A DNA stretch of 40,393 nt from Deltaproteobacteria bacterium (GCA_009668925.1 SBEK01000002.1:22245-62637); one strand, 5' to 3'. Counted from the first letter of the stretch, positions 23,462-31,656 are shown. A program made the numbers and translations. The notes: generated from the sequence alone by a model not told the origin.

Positions 23462-24835
23462 ATGGATGGCTTCCCGGATACAGTAACCCTCTCCAGGGTG
23501 CAATTCGCGCTCACGGCCATGTTCCATATCATCTGGCCGGTGGTAACGATCGGCCTGAGTCTGTTCCTCGTCTTTCTGGAAATACGCTGGATCCGGACGG
23601 CCGATGAGCGCTACTACCGCCACGCCCGGTTCTGGGGCCGCCTTTTTCTCCTCAATGTGGCCATCGGCGTGGCCACGGGTTTCCCGATGGAATTTCAGTT
23701 CGGAACCAACTGGAGTTTTTTTTCGCGGGCCGGCGGTGATTTTTTCGGGCATATGCTGGGCTACGAGGCGGCCATGGCCTTCATGCTCGAAGCGAGCTTC
23801 ATCGGAATCATGATTTTCGGATGGAAGCGCGTTTCCCCTCTGATGCACCTGTTTGCAACCTCCATGGTCGCCCTGGGCGCTTCGCTTTCGGCCTTCTGGA
23901 TCATGGTGGCCAACTCCTGGATGCAGACACCGCGGGGTGGATTTTTCGACCACGGCAAATTTGTCGTCACGAGTCATCTCGAGGCCATTTTCAACCCCGA
24001 CATGGTCTGGAGCGTCACCCACATGTGGGTGGCCGCAATCGAAATCACTGTTTTTGTGGTCGGCGGCCTCTCCGCCTGGTATCTCTATAAACAGAGGCAC
24101 ACCGAATTTTTTCTTGCTTCTTTTAAATGGGCGGTGCTGGCGGCGATCGTGGTGACGCCGCTGCAGATCTTCCTGGGCGACGGTTCGGGGCGCGCGGTGT
24201 ATTTCCACGATCCGGCAAAGCTCGCCGCCTTTGAGGCCCATTGGCAAACGAATCCTCCGGGAAAGGGCGCCGCTTTCCATGTGGTGGCCTGGCCCGATCC
24301 GGACAAGCAGGAAAACCTCTGGTCCATCGAAATTCCATATGTGCTGAGCCTGCTCACGGATCACACCCTGACCGGCGAGATCAAGGGGCTCAGGGATTTC
24401 CCCCGGGAAAACCAGCCACCCGTCGCGCTGCCTTTCTATGCTTTCCGGATCATGGTGGCCGCGGGAACCGCCCTCTTTGTGCTCATGCTCTGGACCCTTT
24501 ATGTCTGGCGCAAAGGCGGGCTTGCGGCCCGGCAGATCGCGTCTAACAAATGGCTGCTGCGGGCCTGGATGGCCGCCGTTCCGGCGAGCTACCTCGCGAT
24601 GGAAACCGGATGGGTGACGCGGGAAGTGGGCCGGCAGCCCTGGGTGATTTCCGGTCTTTTGCGGACCAGCGAATCAGCATCAAACATTCCGGCATCGGCT
24701 GTCGCCACATCGCTTGCCGCTTTTGCGTTGATTTACATATTTCTGACGATCGTATTTTTCTTCTTTGCCCGGCGGATCATCCGGCAGGGACCGGAATCAT
24801 CCCCCGATGAAACCCGCGACGGATACGGTTCATGA
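23462..24835 (+). CDS. cydA: Cytochrome bd ubiquinol oxidase subunit I
   Basis: 457 residues, a usual length for the short-Q-loop type. Conserved parts: SRVQFALTAMFHIIWP (His22, corresponding to the haem-ligand His19 of E. coli), FPMEFQFGTNW, GYEAAMAFMLEASFIG (Glu residues of the proton path), GLRDFPRENQPPV in the Q-loop, the FRIMVA Arg-x-Met block and GWVTREVGRQPWVISGLLRT. It forms, with CydB, the inner-membrane quinol oxidase that reduces oxygen to water with high affinity. In a presumed anaerobe this would serve oxygen removal and tolerance. cydB follows after 12 bases. Confidence 0.95.
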   Translation: MDGFPDTVTLSRVQFALTAMFHIIWPVVTIGLSLFLVFLEIRWIRTADERYYRHARFWGRLFLLNVAIGVATGFPMEFQFGTNWSFFSRAGGDFFGHMLGYEAAMAFMLEASFIGIMIFGWKRVSPLMHLFATSMVALGASLSAFWIMVANSWMQTPRGGFFDHGKFVVTSHLEAIFNPDMVWSVTHMWVAAIEITVFVVGGLSAWYLYKQRHTEFFLASFKWAVLAAIVVTPLQIFLGDGSGRAVYFHDPAKLAAFEAHWQTNPPGKGAAFHVVAWPDPDKQENLWSIEIPYVLSLLTDHTLTGEIKGLRDFPRENQPPVALPFYAFRIMVAAGTALFVLMLWTLYVWRKGGLAARQIASNKWLLRAWMAAVPASYLAMETGWVTREVGRQPWVISGLLRTSESASNIPASAVATSLAAFALIYIFLTIVFFFFARRIIRQGPESSPDETRDGYGS

Positions 24836-24847
24836 AGAGGAGCGACC

Positions 24848-25849
24848 ATGGAATGGCTTGAAGCAAACATTGAATCCATCTGGTTTTTAATCATCGCCTT
24901 TTTCGTTCTCTACTATGCCATTGCCGACGGCCTCGATCTGGGCGTGGGGATCATGGCGCTCTTTACGCGGAATGAAAAAATGCGCGGTACGATGATGGCC
25001 AGCCTCGAGAGCATCTGGCAGAGCAACCAGACCTGGCTGGTGCTTTTGGGTGGAATGCTCTTCGGCGCTTTTCCGCTCTTTTACAGCATCGCCCTTTCCG
25101 CCTTTTACGTCCCGATCATGGTCATGCTCTTCGGGCTCATGTTCCGGGGAATCGCTCTTGAGCTTCGCGGCAATTCCCGAAAACCGGCCTTCTGGAGCTT
25201 CTGCTTCGGCGCGGGGAGCCTCATCGTCGCCGTGGCTCAGGGGGTCACGATGGGAGGGATCTTCTACGGCATTCCCATGGAGGGAAGCACGTTTACCGGC
25301 AACATCTGGAGCTGGTTTCATCCTTATTCAGTTGTCTTTTCCGTCGGGGTTTTGGCCGGCTATGTGATGCTCGGGGCCAACTACCTGATTCTGAAAACGG
25401 CTGGAGATGTCCAGCGGCAAAGCCGTCTGTGGTCGCTTAGGGCAGCCGTCTTGATGCTCTTCATCTCTACGGTCATTTATATCTGGACCTTTGCGCGGCA
25501 CTCCTACATGGCGGACAAATGGCTTGTCTGGCCTGATCTCGCCTACGTCGGCATTTTTCCGGTCCTGGCGCTTTTTGCTTTCGGCATGTACGTGCGGGAA
25601 CTCGCGAGAGGGTCGGAGTTTCAACCCTTCCTCTGGAACGCCATCACGGTTTTCTCGGCTTTCGTCGGTCTCAATATCGGCTTCTATCCCTACATCGTCC
25701 CCAATCTGGTCACGATCAAGACGGCCGCCGTCTCCTCGCCCAACACCCTCATTTTCATGCTGGCGGCCATGGGCATCCTTCTGCCGGTCATTCTGATCTA
25801 TGTCGCTTACAAACACTGGGTTTTCCGCGGAAAGATTGCCGGCGAATGA
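24848..25849 (+). CDS. cydB: Cytochrome bd ubiquinol oxidase subunit II
   Basis: 333 residues and about eight to nine membrane helices. The N-terminal IWFLIIAFFVLYYAIADGLD and DLGVGIMALF block, the ESIWQSNQTWLVLLGG motif and the FRGIALELR motif are hallmarks of CydB. It has a ribosome site (AGAGGAG) and shares the cydA transcript. I find no cydX-type peptide gene and no cydDC assembly genes nearby. The 78 bases after the stop contain no clear terminator. Confidence 0.95.
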   Translation: MEWLEANIESIWFLIIAFFVLYYAIADGLDLGVGIMALFTRNEKMRGTMMASLESIWQSNQTWLVLLGGMLFGAFPLFYSIALSAFYVPIMVMLFGLMFRGIALELRGNSRKPAFWSFCFGAGSLIVAVAQGVTMGGIFYGIPMEGSTFTGNIWSWFHPYSVVFSVGVLAGYVMLGANYLILKTAGDVQRQSRLWSLRAAVLMLFISTVIYIWTFARHSYMADKWLVWPDLAYVGIFPVLALFAFGMYVRELARGSEFQPFLWNAITVFSAFVGLNIGFYPYIVPNLVTIKTAAVSSPNTLIFMLAAMGILLPVILIYVAYKHWVFRGKIAGE

Positions 25850-25927
25850 AGCTCACCGCGGCCCCGATGGTCTGCCGGATATCTTCCCCCGGGTCGGAGC
25901 CGGAAAAGCTGCGGACTGCCGCCCTTC

Positions 25928-26722
25928 CTAATTTTTTAATTCGGCATCGTTTGCCAGAAATACTTTCCACAGCGTTTTGAAGGTTTGATAGTCATGCGCA
26001 CCGGCGATGGCATAGACGTGGGAAGGCGGAAGCATAGGGGCAAGCAGCTGGGATGCGCTCTTGTAAACATCCTCCGTACCGTATCCCAGGTACACGACCT
26101 TGTCGCGGCAGCCGGCGGGGTCCGTTTTCAGCCAGTGCCAGAGCATTCTCTGCCAATCCAGCATGGCGTTATAAGGACCCGGGTCCCACTGGTTCACGCC
26201 GCCGGCGGCTTTAATTTCGTCCAGAAAATATTGCGTGCCGAGAAACGGAGAAATCAGGTAAACGCCGGCAATATCCTCGGGCCGCTCCTTAAGATAAAGC
26301 AGCGCCCCCAATCCCCCCATGGAAACACCGACCAGCCAGATCTTCCGCGTCCCCCTGGCACGGGCCGGGTCAATCACATCCTCCTTCAGCCGGGAGACGA
26401 GATTGCCCCTCTCGTAATAGCCGAAATGCGCATTGGGGGCAGCCATATCAAAGGGCAGATCGCGCGCCCAAACGTCGGCCACAAGCCCTTCTTCTTCAAA
26501 ACTGCAGTGGCTGCCGCCGATGCCGCGCAAGAAAACAAACAACCCTTCGTGAGCGGCATCGCTTTGATGCTTATACGTCAGCACATCCATCGGGGCGGTG
26601 GCGAACAAGGCGCAGCCCGTTAAGGCACAGGCCAGCATCAGGATCGCCAAAACGCGCATCCTCTTTCGCGCCCCGGCAAAGTATTTTGCGCTCAATCCTT
26701 GCTCTCCGCGTATCATGGTCAT
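25928..26722 (-). CDS. Lipoprotein with alpha/beta hydrolase domain
   Basis: 264 residues from the ATG at 26722, behind GAGGGAACG; the longer open frame upstream looks non-coding. The basic start, hydrophobic run VLAILMLACALTGC and the LTGC lipobox (Cys about residue 34) mark a lipoprotein, so the domain is membrane-tethered outside the cytoplasm. LWLVGVSMGGLGALLYL-like sequence (reading IWLVGVSMGG) holds the nucleophile Ser of an alpha/beta hydrolase; AGAHDYQTF holds the likely catalytic His. It may be an esterase or thioesterase; substrate unknown. Monocistronic. Confidence 0.8.
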   Translation of the reverse strand: MTMIRGEQGLSAKYFAGARKRMRVLAILMLACALTGCALFATAPMDVLTYKHQSDAAHEGLFVFLRGIGGSHCSFEEEGLVADVWARDLPFDMAAPNAHFGYYERGNLVSRLKEDVIDPARARGTRKIWLVGVSMGGLGALLYLKERPEDIAGVYLISPFLGTQYFLDEIKAAGGVNQWDPGPYNAMLDWQRMLWHWLKTDPAGCRDKVVYLGYGTEDVYKSASQLLAPMLPPSHVYAIAGAHDYQTFKTLWKVFLANDAELKN

Positions 26723-26913
26723 CGTTCCCTCACTAGAATAAGACGTTTTGGCCGGACCGCGGGCTTCCCAAAGAACGCCGCCTCCCGCCCTGCTGATCAA
26801 ATAATGGCCACTGCGGGGGCCGGGGTCAAGCGACTTCTTGTCTATCCGGCATCGCCCCGGAAGAAAAACAATGCGGACAAACATTAAATCGGACGATGAA
26901 TCAAGTGGTTAGG

Positions 26914-26941
26914 TTGACACATCTCCCCCCGCAGTTAATTT
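26914..26941 (+). promoter_or_regulatory. Sigma70-type promoter for the DUF2277 gene
   Basis: TTGACA at 26914-26919, a 16-base spacer and TAATTT at 26936-26941; the ATG is at 26993. Confidence 0.5.
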
Positions 26942-26992
26942 TAGTGAATAACCTCGCAGCAAGCTGTCGAGGGATGAAATGATTGGAGGTCA

Positions 26993-27268
26993 ATGAATAT
27001 GTGCCGAAACATCAAAGTGCTTTATAACTTCGAACCGCCGGCAACGGATGATGAGATCCGCCAGGCATCGCTGCAGTATATCCGGAAGATCAGCGGATTT
27101 GCCAATCCTTCCGCCGTAAATCAAAAGGCCTATCACCGTGCCGTCGATGAGGTGGCCCGGGCGACGGCCAAATTGCTCGATTCACTCGTGACGGGCGCGG
27201 CACCGCGCAATCGTGAAGAAATGGCAACCAAAGCCCACGAACGTGCGGTTCGCCGGTTCGGCTCCTGA
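26993..27268 (+). CDS. DUF2277 family protein
   Basis: 91 residues. The N-terminus MCRNIKVLYNFEPPATDDEI and the following ASLQYIRKISGFANPS and AVDEVARATAKLLDSLVT match the small DUF2277 family closely from beginning to end. The family is found widely in Gram-negative and actinobacterial genomes with no known role. GGAGGTCA stands before the ATG at 26993; a second ATG two codons later is also possible. A 14-bp inverted repeat follows 22 bases after the stop. Confidence 0.85.
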   Translation: MNMCRNIKVLYNFEPPATDDEIRQASLQYIRKISGFANPSAVNQKAYHRAVDEVARATAKLLDSLVTGAAPRNREEMATKAHERAVRRFGS

Positions 27269-27290
27269 GGCTGCGATCGATCGTCATTTC

Positions 27291-27330
27291 GTCGGCCGGA
27301 CGATTTCGCTCTCCTGATCGTCCGGCCGAC
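27291..27330. repeat. 14-bp perfect inverted repeat
   Basis: GTCGGCCGGACGAT (27291-27304) and ATCGTCCGGCCGAC (27317-27330) around a 12-base loop. Very GC-rich and with no T-tract, so either a Rho-linked RNA end or a binding site between the DUF2277 and nitroreductase genes. Confidence 0.8.
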
Positions 27331-27423
27331 GGTGAGCGGAACGACGACGGGAAGGACTTTCCATAAATGCCGGATCGTGATACGTATGAACTGTAAAATT
27401 AATAAATGTCAAGGAGGTTTAAA

Positions 27424-28104
27424 ATGAATCGTAGAGCAAAGAATACTGCGAGCGGTGTTACCGTTATGGTTTGCCTGACGGTAATAGGCCTGTTTTGGGC
27501 AGCGGCGACGGCATTTGCCGCGACGGAGCCGGCGGCGGCTCCCTCGCGAGCGGCGGCGGGAATTGTGACAACGGGGATTCCGGCGAAATCCGACATGGAT
27601 ACCCTGACGACCATCTTCACCAGGCGCAGCGTGCGCAAATACTCGGAAGAGCCGGTTTCCGATGCAACCGTGAAACTCCTCTTGCAGGCCGCGATGGCGG
27701 CGCCGACGGCCAAAAATACGCAGGACTGGGAGTTCATCGTCATCCGGGATAAGAATACGCTGGCCCAGATTCCCGGGTTTCATCCGTTCGCCAAACAGAT
27801 CCCCACGGCCCAGGTGGCAATTGTAGTTTGCGGCAATACGAAACTGGAAGCGGCCAAAGGCCACTGGATTCCCGATGCTTCCAATGCGAGCATGAACATT
27901 CTGCTGGCCGCCCACTCTCTGGGGCTGGGAGCGGTCTGGACGACTTTCTATCCTTATGAGGACAGAACGGCCGGCATCCGAAAACTGCTTGGCCTGCCGG
28001 ATCACATCATGCCGCTGAACATCATCCCTCTGGGCTATCCCGTCGAGAAACGCGCCTATCAGGATCGCTTCAATCCGGCCAAAATTCATTATGAAAAGTG
28101 GTAG
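27424..28104 (+). CDS. Exported nitroreductase family protein
   Basis: 226 residues from the ATG at 27424, behind CAAGGAGGTTTAAA. Residues 1-32 form a signal peptide (TVMVCLTVIGLFWAAATAFA), unusual for a flavoprotein of this family. The nitroreductase domain starts with IFTRRSVRKYSEEPV (FMN phosphate binding), then LLQAAMAAPTAKNTQDWEF, NASMNILLAAHSLGLGAVWT and NIIPLGYPVE. Such proteins use FMN and NAD(P)H-type donors in the cytosol; outside it the donor would have to differ. A perfect terminator hairpin follows the stop. Confidence 0.85.
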   Translation: MNRRAKNTASGVTVMVCLTVIGLFWAAATAFAATEPAAAPSRAAAGIVTTGIPAKSDMDTLTTIFTRRSVRKYSEEPVSDATVKLLLQAAMAAPTAKNTQDWEFIVIRDKNTLAQIPGFHPFAKQIPTAQVAIVVCGNTKLEAAKGHWIPDASNASMNILLAAHSLGLGAVWTTFYPYEDRTAGIRKLLGLPDHIMPLNIIPLGYPVEKRAYQDRFNPAKIHYEKW

Positions 28105-28121
28105 CCGGTAACCGGCGCAAG

Positions 28122-28160
28122 CTCCCTCAATCCTTTTCCGAAAGGATTGAGGGAGTCTTA
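28122..28160 (+). terminator. Terminator hairpin of the nitroreductase gene
   Basis: Perfect 15-bp stem CTCCCTCAATCCTTT/AAAGGATTGAGGGAG with a four-base loop (28122-28155), followed by TCTTATC. The stem is strong, the T-run weak. Confidence 0.75.
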
Positions 28161-28198
28161 TCACCTGATATCGTCACAGGGAAGACCGGGCAACTGCA

Positions 28199-28582
28199 CT
28201 ATCTTTTCAGATACGTGATCGCGTTGATGAACGCGCCCTGCGGGTCGATGATGACGCAGAAACGTCCGACCGTGGGAATATCCGTCGGCGGCACATGAAT
28301 TTTACCGCCAAGCTTCTCGACCATCCCGGCCGTTTTATCGACATCATCAACGGTAACATACGCGCCCCACTGAGGCGGCATTCCCTTGGCGCTTTCCGGA
28401 ATCCCCATCATGCCGCCGATTCCTTCGCCACCCACCTTGATCACCGTGTAGGTCATGCCCGGCATGGACATTTCTTCCGTTTCCCATCCGAACAACTTGG
28501 TGTAGAAACTTTTTGCCGCGGCGACGTCCGTCGTCAGCAGTTCACACCAGTTGAACTTGCCGTGTTGGAATTGATCCTCCAT
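28199..28582 (-). CDS. VOC family (glyoxalase/bleomycin-resistance fold) protein
   Basis: 127 residues with the paired beta-alpha-beta-beta-beta modules of the vicinal oxygen chelate fold: FNWCELLTTDVAAAKSFYTK LFGW at the N-terminus, TYTVIKVGGEGIGGMMGIP, then WGAYVTVDDVDKTAGMVEKL and VGRFCVIIDPQGAFI. The pattern (HGxFxWxEL...FGW) is of the uncharacterised glyoxalase-like group rather than true glyoxalase I. AAAGGAGGCAAAGAA precedes the ATG. Function unknown; cytosolic. Confidence 0.85.
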   Translation of the reverse strand: MEDQFQHGKFNWCELLTTDVAAAKSFYTKLFGWETEEMSMPGMTYTVIKVGGEGIGGMMGIPESAKGMPPQWGAYVTVDDVDKTAGMVEKLGGKIHVPPTDIPTVGRFCVIIDPQGAFINAITYLKR

Positions 28583-28791
28583 TTCTTTGCCTCCTTTATG
28601 CTTTCTTTAATCCCGCGCGGGACGAGCGTTAATTCTCCGTCGCTTGCTGCGCAATCTCATAACGTTCATCTCATCCCTCGACAGCTCGCGGCCGGGAATT
28701 CGATTCTGCAAGCGGATTCTTTTCCGGTAGCCGAAACGCGAGGCAACCGGCAGCCTCGTTCGTTTCGACCCGGTTTCCGGGCCCGGACAAA

Positions 28792-29118
28792 TTAAAGCAG
28801 TGAATTATCGCCGTACAGGCCCGTCATGCATTTGCTCGGGGGCTCACTGACTTCCTGATAAGCTTCCCTGCCCGCGGCGATCGCCTTCGTGAGCCGGTCT
28901 TTCTTAGCGGCGAATATTTCCTTGTTTTGCGTTTTCAATTCATCAATTTTCGCGACGGCTTCGGCATACTGGGTTTTGGCTTTCGAAATTACGTCCTGGA
29001 CGGCGCTCTGCATCTGGTCCCGCGTTTCTTTCCCGCTTTTGGGAGCAAAGAGAATCCCCAGCCCGGCCCCGATCAAACCACCGATCACCATGCCCCGCAC
29101 AAGATTATTTGATACCAT
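28792..29118 (-). CDS. YtxH domain-containing protein
   Basis: 108 residues from the ATG at 29118, with AAAGGAGGAAAAATC before it; the longer frame upstream is not coding. VRGMVIGGLIGAGLGILFAP followed by KSGKETRDQM is the diagnostic start of YtxH-type proteins: one short glycine-rich membrane helix, then a long charged helix (to about residue 85) likely to form a coiled coil. These proteins are linked to envelope or general stress; the role is unsettled. The 200 bases down to the VOC gene hold only short palindromes. Confidence 0.85.
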   Translation of the reverse strand: MVSNNLVRGMVIGGLIGAGLGILFAPKSGKETRDQMQSAVQDVISKAKTQYAEAVAKIDELKTQNKEIFAAKKDRLTKAIAAGREAYQEVSEPPSKCMTGLYGDNSLL

Positions 29119-29281
29119 GATTTTTCCTCCTTTCGTCCGCTTTCTCATTTCGCTGATTACATTAAAATTATAGAGACGGCAGGGGGCAAAGGCAACGCTA
29201 GATTGAATGTCAGGTGATCGGTAGGCCATAGCTACCACCGGGGGAAACCGGATTTGGCCGATTTTGAATCCGATAATCCAT

Positions 29282-29315
29282 TTAACAATAAAAAGATAAT
29301 GTGTTATCTTGTTAA
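29282..29315. promoter_or_regulatory. AT-rich palindrome, candidate operator
   Basis: AAGATAA-TGTG-TTATCTT (29293-29310), flanked by outer TTAAC (29282-29286) and GTTAA (29311-29315). It lies 70 bases before the YjdI-like gene (plus) and 160 before YtxH (minus), and the right arm TATCTT could be a minus-10 box. Confidence 0.5.
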
Positions 29316-29379
29316 GCGACTCATGAGAACAAAGCATGCGCCTGGCCGCCCGGGCGTGATAAAAGCCTAAGAGATTCTG

Positions 29380-29622
29380 ATGGACGACACGAAAAGAACC
29401 TATACCAACGGCGAAGTAACCATTATCTGGGACCCCGCCCTGTGCGTGCATTCGGGAAAATGCATCAAGTGCAATCCCGACGTTTTCAGACCGAAAGAAA
29501 GACCGTGGATAAAACCTCTGAGCTCGACAACGGACAAGATCATTCAGGCGGTCCGGCAATGTCCGACCGGCGCATTGACCTATTTTCTGAATGACGGGAA
29601 TTGCAAAGTATGGAAGACATAG
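29380..29622 (+). CDS. YjdI-like (4Fe-4S) mono-cluster protein
   Basis: 80 residues. VTIIWDPALCVHSGKCIKCN and the distal RQCPTGALTYF match the divergent 4Fe-4S mono-cluster family (Fer4_19, YjdI). Cys22, Cys28, Cys31 and the Cys of QCPTGA give C-x5-C-x2-C...CP, the single-cluster arrangement. WIKPLSSTTDKIIQAV is the family's linking helix. A small cytosolic electron carrier or metal-stress protein of unknown partner. It ends at a strong terminator shared with the convergent binding-protein gene. Confidence 0.87.
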   Translation: MDDTKRTYTNGEVTIIWDPALCVHSGKCIKCNPDVFRPKERPWIKPLSSTTDKIIQAVRQCPTGALTYFLNDGNCKVWKT

Positions 29623-29676
29623 GGCTTAAAGGTCCAAGCTGCCGACGATCTGGGTTCTATGTTTACGGCAAAAAAG

Positions 29677-29701
29677 AAGCCCCGCTCAGCGAGCGGGGCT
29701 T
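29677..29701. terminator. Bidirectional intrinsic terminator
   Basis: 11-bp stem AAGCCCCGCTC/GAGCGGGGCTT with a three-base loop. Minus strand continues TCTTTTT and plus strand TTGCTTT. It ends the first binding-protein gene and the YjdI-like gene. Nearly the same stem occurs at 31630. Confidence 0.9.
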
Positions 29702-29759
29702 TTGCTTTATTAAATTAGGCTGCTTTTCTTCTTGAGGTGAAACGCAGCCTGACGATCAG

Positions 29760-31244
29760 CTAATCGCCCATGAGATTCTTGCCCTTGCAGCGATCCAGTT
29801 TCGGATCCATCCAGGGAAGAACCTTATCGGCCGGAATGTCCCAAGACGGGCCGGTACTGGAAGCATTGTTAAACCAGTAATACGGCGGCATGTTCATGGA
29901 CTGCTTCTGCTCCGCGGGCGGCACATACTCCGTTACGCGGAAACCCTGAATGGCCTTGTGGTCGCAGGCGCGCATTTTGATCAGCCGGCCGTTTACGTAC
30001 TGATAAGTATCGTTTTCCCAAACTTTGATGATCTTCTCGGGATCGGTGCTCTTGGCCCGCTCGATCACGCTCAACAGCCAATAAAACTGCTGGCTCCAGG
30101 AACCGAAGGTCCCCCACGGCCAGGTGAAGGTAACCGTGTTGAAGGGGGGAGTTTTCCACTTCTTCCACTCGGTGTTCCAGGCTTTGTAATACTTGGCGAC
30201 GGCGGGGTTGGTGAAGGTCGGTCCGGCCTTTTCGAAATGCTTGATATTGACCAGGCCCTTGGTTCCTTCGATGCCGACTTCGACCAGAGAATTCGGCTCA
30301 TCCATAAACAGGTTGGCAAAAGGAATCGTCATCCCCATCGCTCTTGACTGTTTGAGAAGGTTGCCCGCATCCGGGTGCCAGTCGCCCGTCCAGACGACTT
30401 CGGCGCCGGAGGCCTTGATCTTGGTCAGATACGGCGCAAAGTCGGTGAGGAAAAGCTTATGGTAGTCTTCGCCCACGATCTGTGCATCCGGATAGAATTC
30501 TTTGAGGCCCATTTTGAAGCCTTCCGCCATGTCGCGGCCGAAGGAATAATCCTGGCAAAGAATGTAGAATTTCTTTTCTTTCTTGCGGATCTGGCCGTAG
30601 TAATAGGCCATGCCCCGGCCGATCTGGAAGGTCGAATCGGAGCTCATGAACGAGTAGCGGCCGAAGTTGGTCGCATCCTGCAGTTCATCCGCCAGCGCGC
30701 CGATGTTCTGGGTGATCACTTTGTATTTGTTACCCACTTCGTTGGCGATCTTCATCATGTTGCTTCCCGAGGTGCCGACGATGAAATTGACTTTTTCCTG
30801 CAGGACCATCCGCTCGGCGATCTTCTTGCCCTGATCGGGCTTGGACATGTTATCCGCCTTGTAGAGGGCGATCTTCTTCATCTTGCCGTCGACCATCAGG
30901 CCGCCGCGCTTGTTGATGTCATAGGCGGCAAATGTCGTGCAAAGCCACGCCATGTCTCCGTTGAAAGCGCCGGGACCGGAGTGGGGCCAGAAGATGGCGA
31001 TTTTAATGACGTCGCCGGTAGGATTGACCCAGTTGGCCGGATCCCAGCCGGTCATATCGCCCATTTTGCTTGCGTCAAAAACCGCGTTGGGTTTGGACCA
31101 GGTTTCGTCTGTCGTCGGTCTTGTTGCCACGGTTTTGCCCTTCTTTTCCGCTTTCGCCGGGGCAGCCGTCGCCGGACCGAAAACGGTCAAAAGCAGTAAC
31201 GAAACGCATGTCAAAACCAGAAATACTTTACCAAATACTCTCAT
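29760..31244 (-). CDS. Branched-chain amino acid-type ABC transporter substrate-binding protein (copy 1)
   Basis: 494 residues, longer than typical LivK-type proteins (about 370-400). Signal peptide at about 1-28 (VFLVLTCVSLLLLTVFG; cleavage near ATAAP). The type I periplasmic-binding fold follows: IKIAIFWPHSGPGAFNGDM, YDINKRGGLMVDGK, FIVGTSGSNMMKIANEV, KKFYILCQDYSFGRDMAEGF and GAEVVWTGDWHPDAG. A conserved C-terminal extension (PEKIIKVWENDTYQYVNGR; MDPKLDRCKGKN) lies beyond the usual fold. It is roughly three-quarters identical by eye to copy 2, with its own terminator. Likely delivers an organic acid or amino acid to the LivHMGF transporter. Confidence 0.9.
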   Translation of the reverse strand: MRVFGKVFLVLTCVSLLLLTVFGPATAAPAKAEKKGKTVATRPTTDETWSKPNAVFDASKMGDMTGWDPANWVNPTGDVIKIAIFWPHSGPGAFNGDMAWLCTTFAAYDINKRGGLMVDGKMKKIALYKADNMSKPDQGKKIAERMVLQEKVNFIVGTSGSNMMKIANEVGNKYKVITQNIGALADELQDATNFGRYSFMSSDSTFQIGRGMAYYYGQIRKKEKKFYILCQDYSFGRDMAEGFKMGLKEFYPDAQIVGEDYHKLFLTDFAPYLTKIKASGAEVVWTGDWHPDAGNLLKQSRAMGMTIPFANLFMDEPNSLVEVGIEGTKGLVNIKHFEKAGPTFTNPAVAKYYKAWNTEWKKWKTPPFNTVTFTWPWGTFGSWSQQFYWLLSVIERAKSTDPEKIIKVWENDTYQYVNGRLIKMRACDHKAIQGFRVTEYVPPAEQKQSMNMPPYYWFNNASSTGPSWDIPADKVLPWMDPKLDRCKGKNLMGD

Positions 31245-31356
31245 CTTGAAACTCCTCCTTCTGTTAATTGTTGGTATATAACGTCTGCCAACCCCCGGCG
31301 TCCCTCAACGCCTGGAGTTGCTTCATTCTATTGATAAGCGTTAGCTGCAGCGACGG

Positions 31357-31512
31357 CTATCGGCCCGCCGACATTGACGGGGGGAAATTTCTGATGAAAT
31401 CGACTTCCTCATGTGTCGGGTGGGGTGTCTCCGCCAACGGTGATACGAGGGATGAATTTGTTCCTTCGTTTTTACATGTTGCAGCGATACTGTCTTTTAT
31501 AAAGTCACATTC
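31357..31512 (-). pseudogene. Remnant of a second CoA-transferase beta-subunit gene (3' end)
   Basis: Read on the minus strand, the segment gives AETPHPTHEEVDFIR, then NFPPSMSAGR and a stop (TAG at 31359-31357). It aligns with SETPHPTDEEIDFIR, CFAPAMSAGR in the intact CoA-transferase beta gene (about residues 230-255). Upstream similarity (FIKDSIAAT... against TIEDVKKDV...) fades and is cut by a TGA. DNA alignment with 33430-33540 includes GCCCGCCGACAT and CGGGTG(A/G)GG(C/T)GTCTCCG. No start or ribosome site remains. The stretch between 31245 and 31706 holds only this remnant and a terminator. Confidence 0.75.
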
Positions 31513-31629
31513 AGCTTTTTTTCAACCCTGATTGAACCCTCAGCCTCCAAGATGCCTTGCCCCGGCGTCTTAAAGGGTAAAACGCGAACTGCTTATTCGA
31601 TCCAATATACATTAACCACTCTGTTGAAA

Positions 31630-31656
31630 AAGGCCCCGCTCCGTGAGCGGGGCCTT
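31630..31656 (-). terminator. Intrinsic terminator of binding-protein copy 2
   Basis: 12-bp stem AAGGCCCCGCTC/GAGCGGGGCCTT with a three-base loop; the minus strand continues TTTTTC. It lies 50 bases after the stop at 31707 and shares GGCCCCGCTC/GAGCGGGG with the terminator at 29677. Confidence 0.85.

Noticed and set aside
31268..31531. 87-codon plus-strand frame between the binding-protein genes
   Set aside because: It is the antisense reading of the CoA-transferase remnant; the minus-strand similarity explains it.
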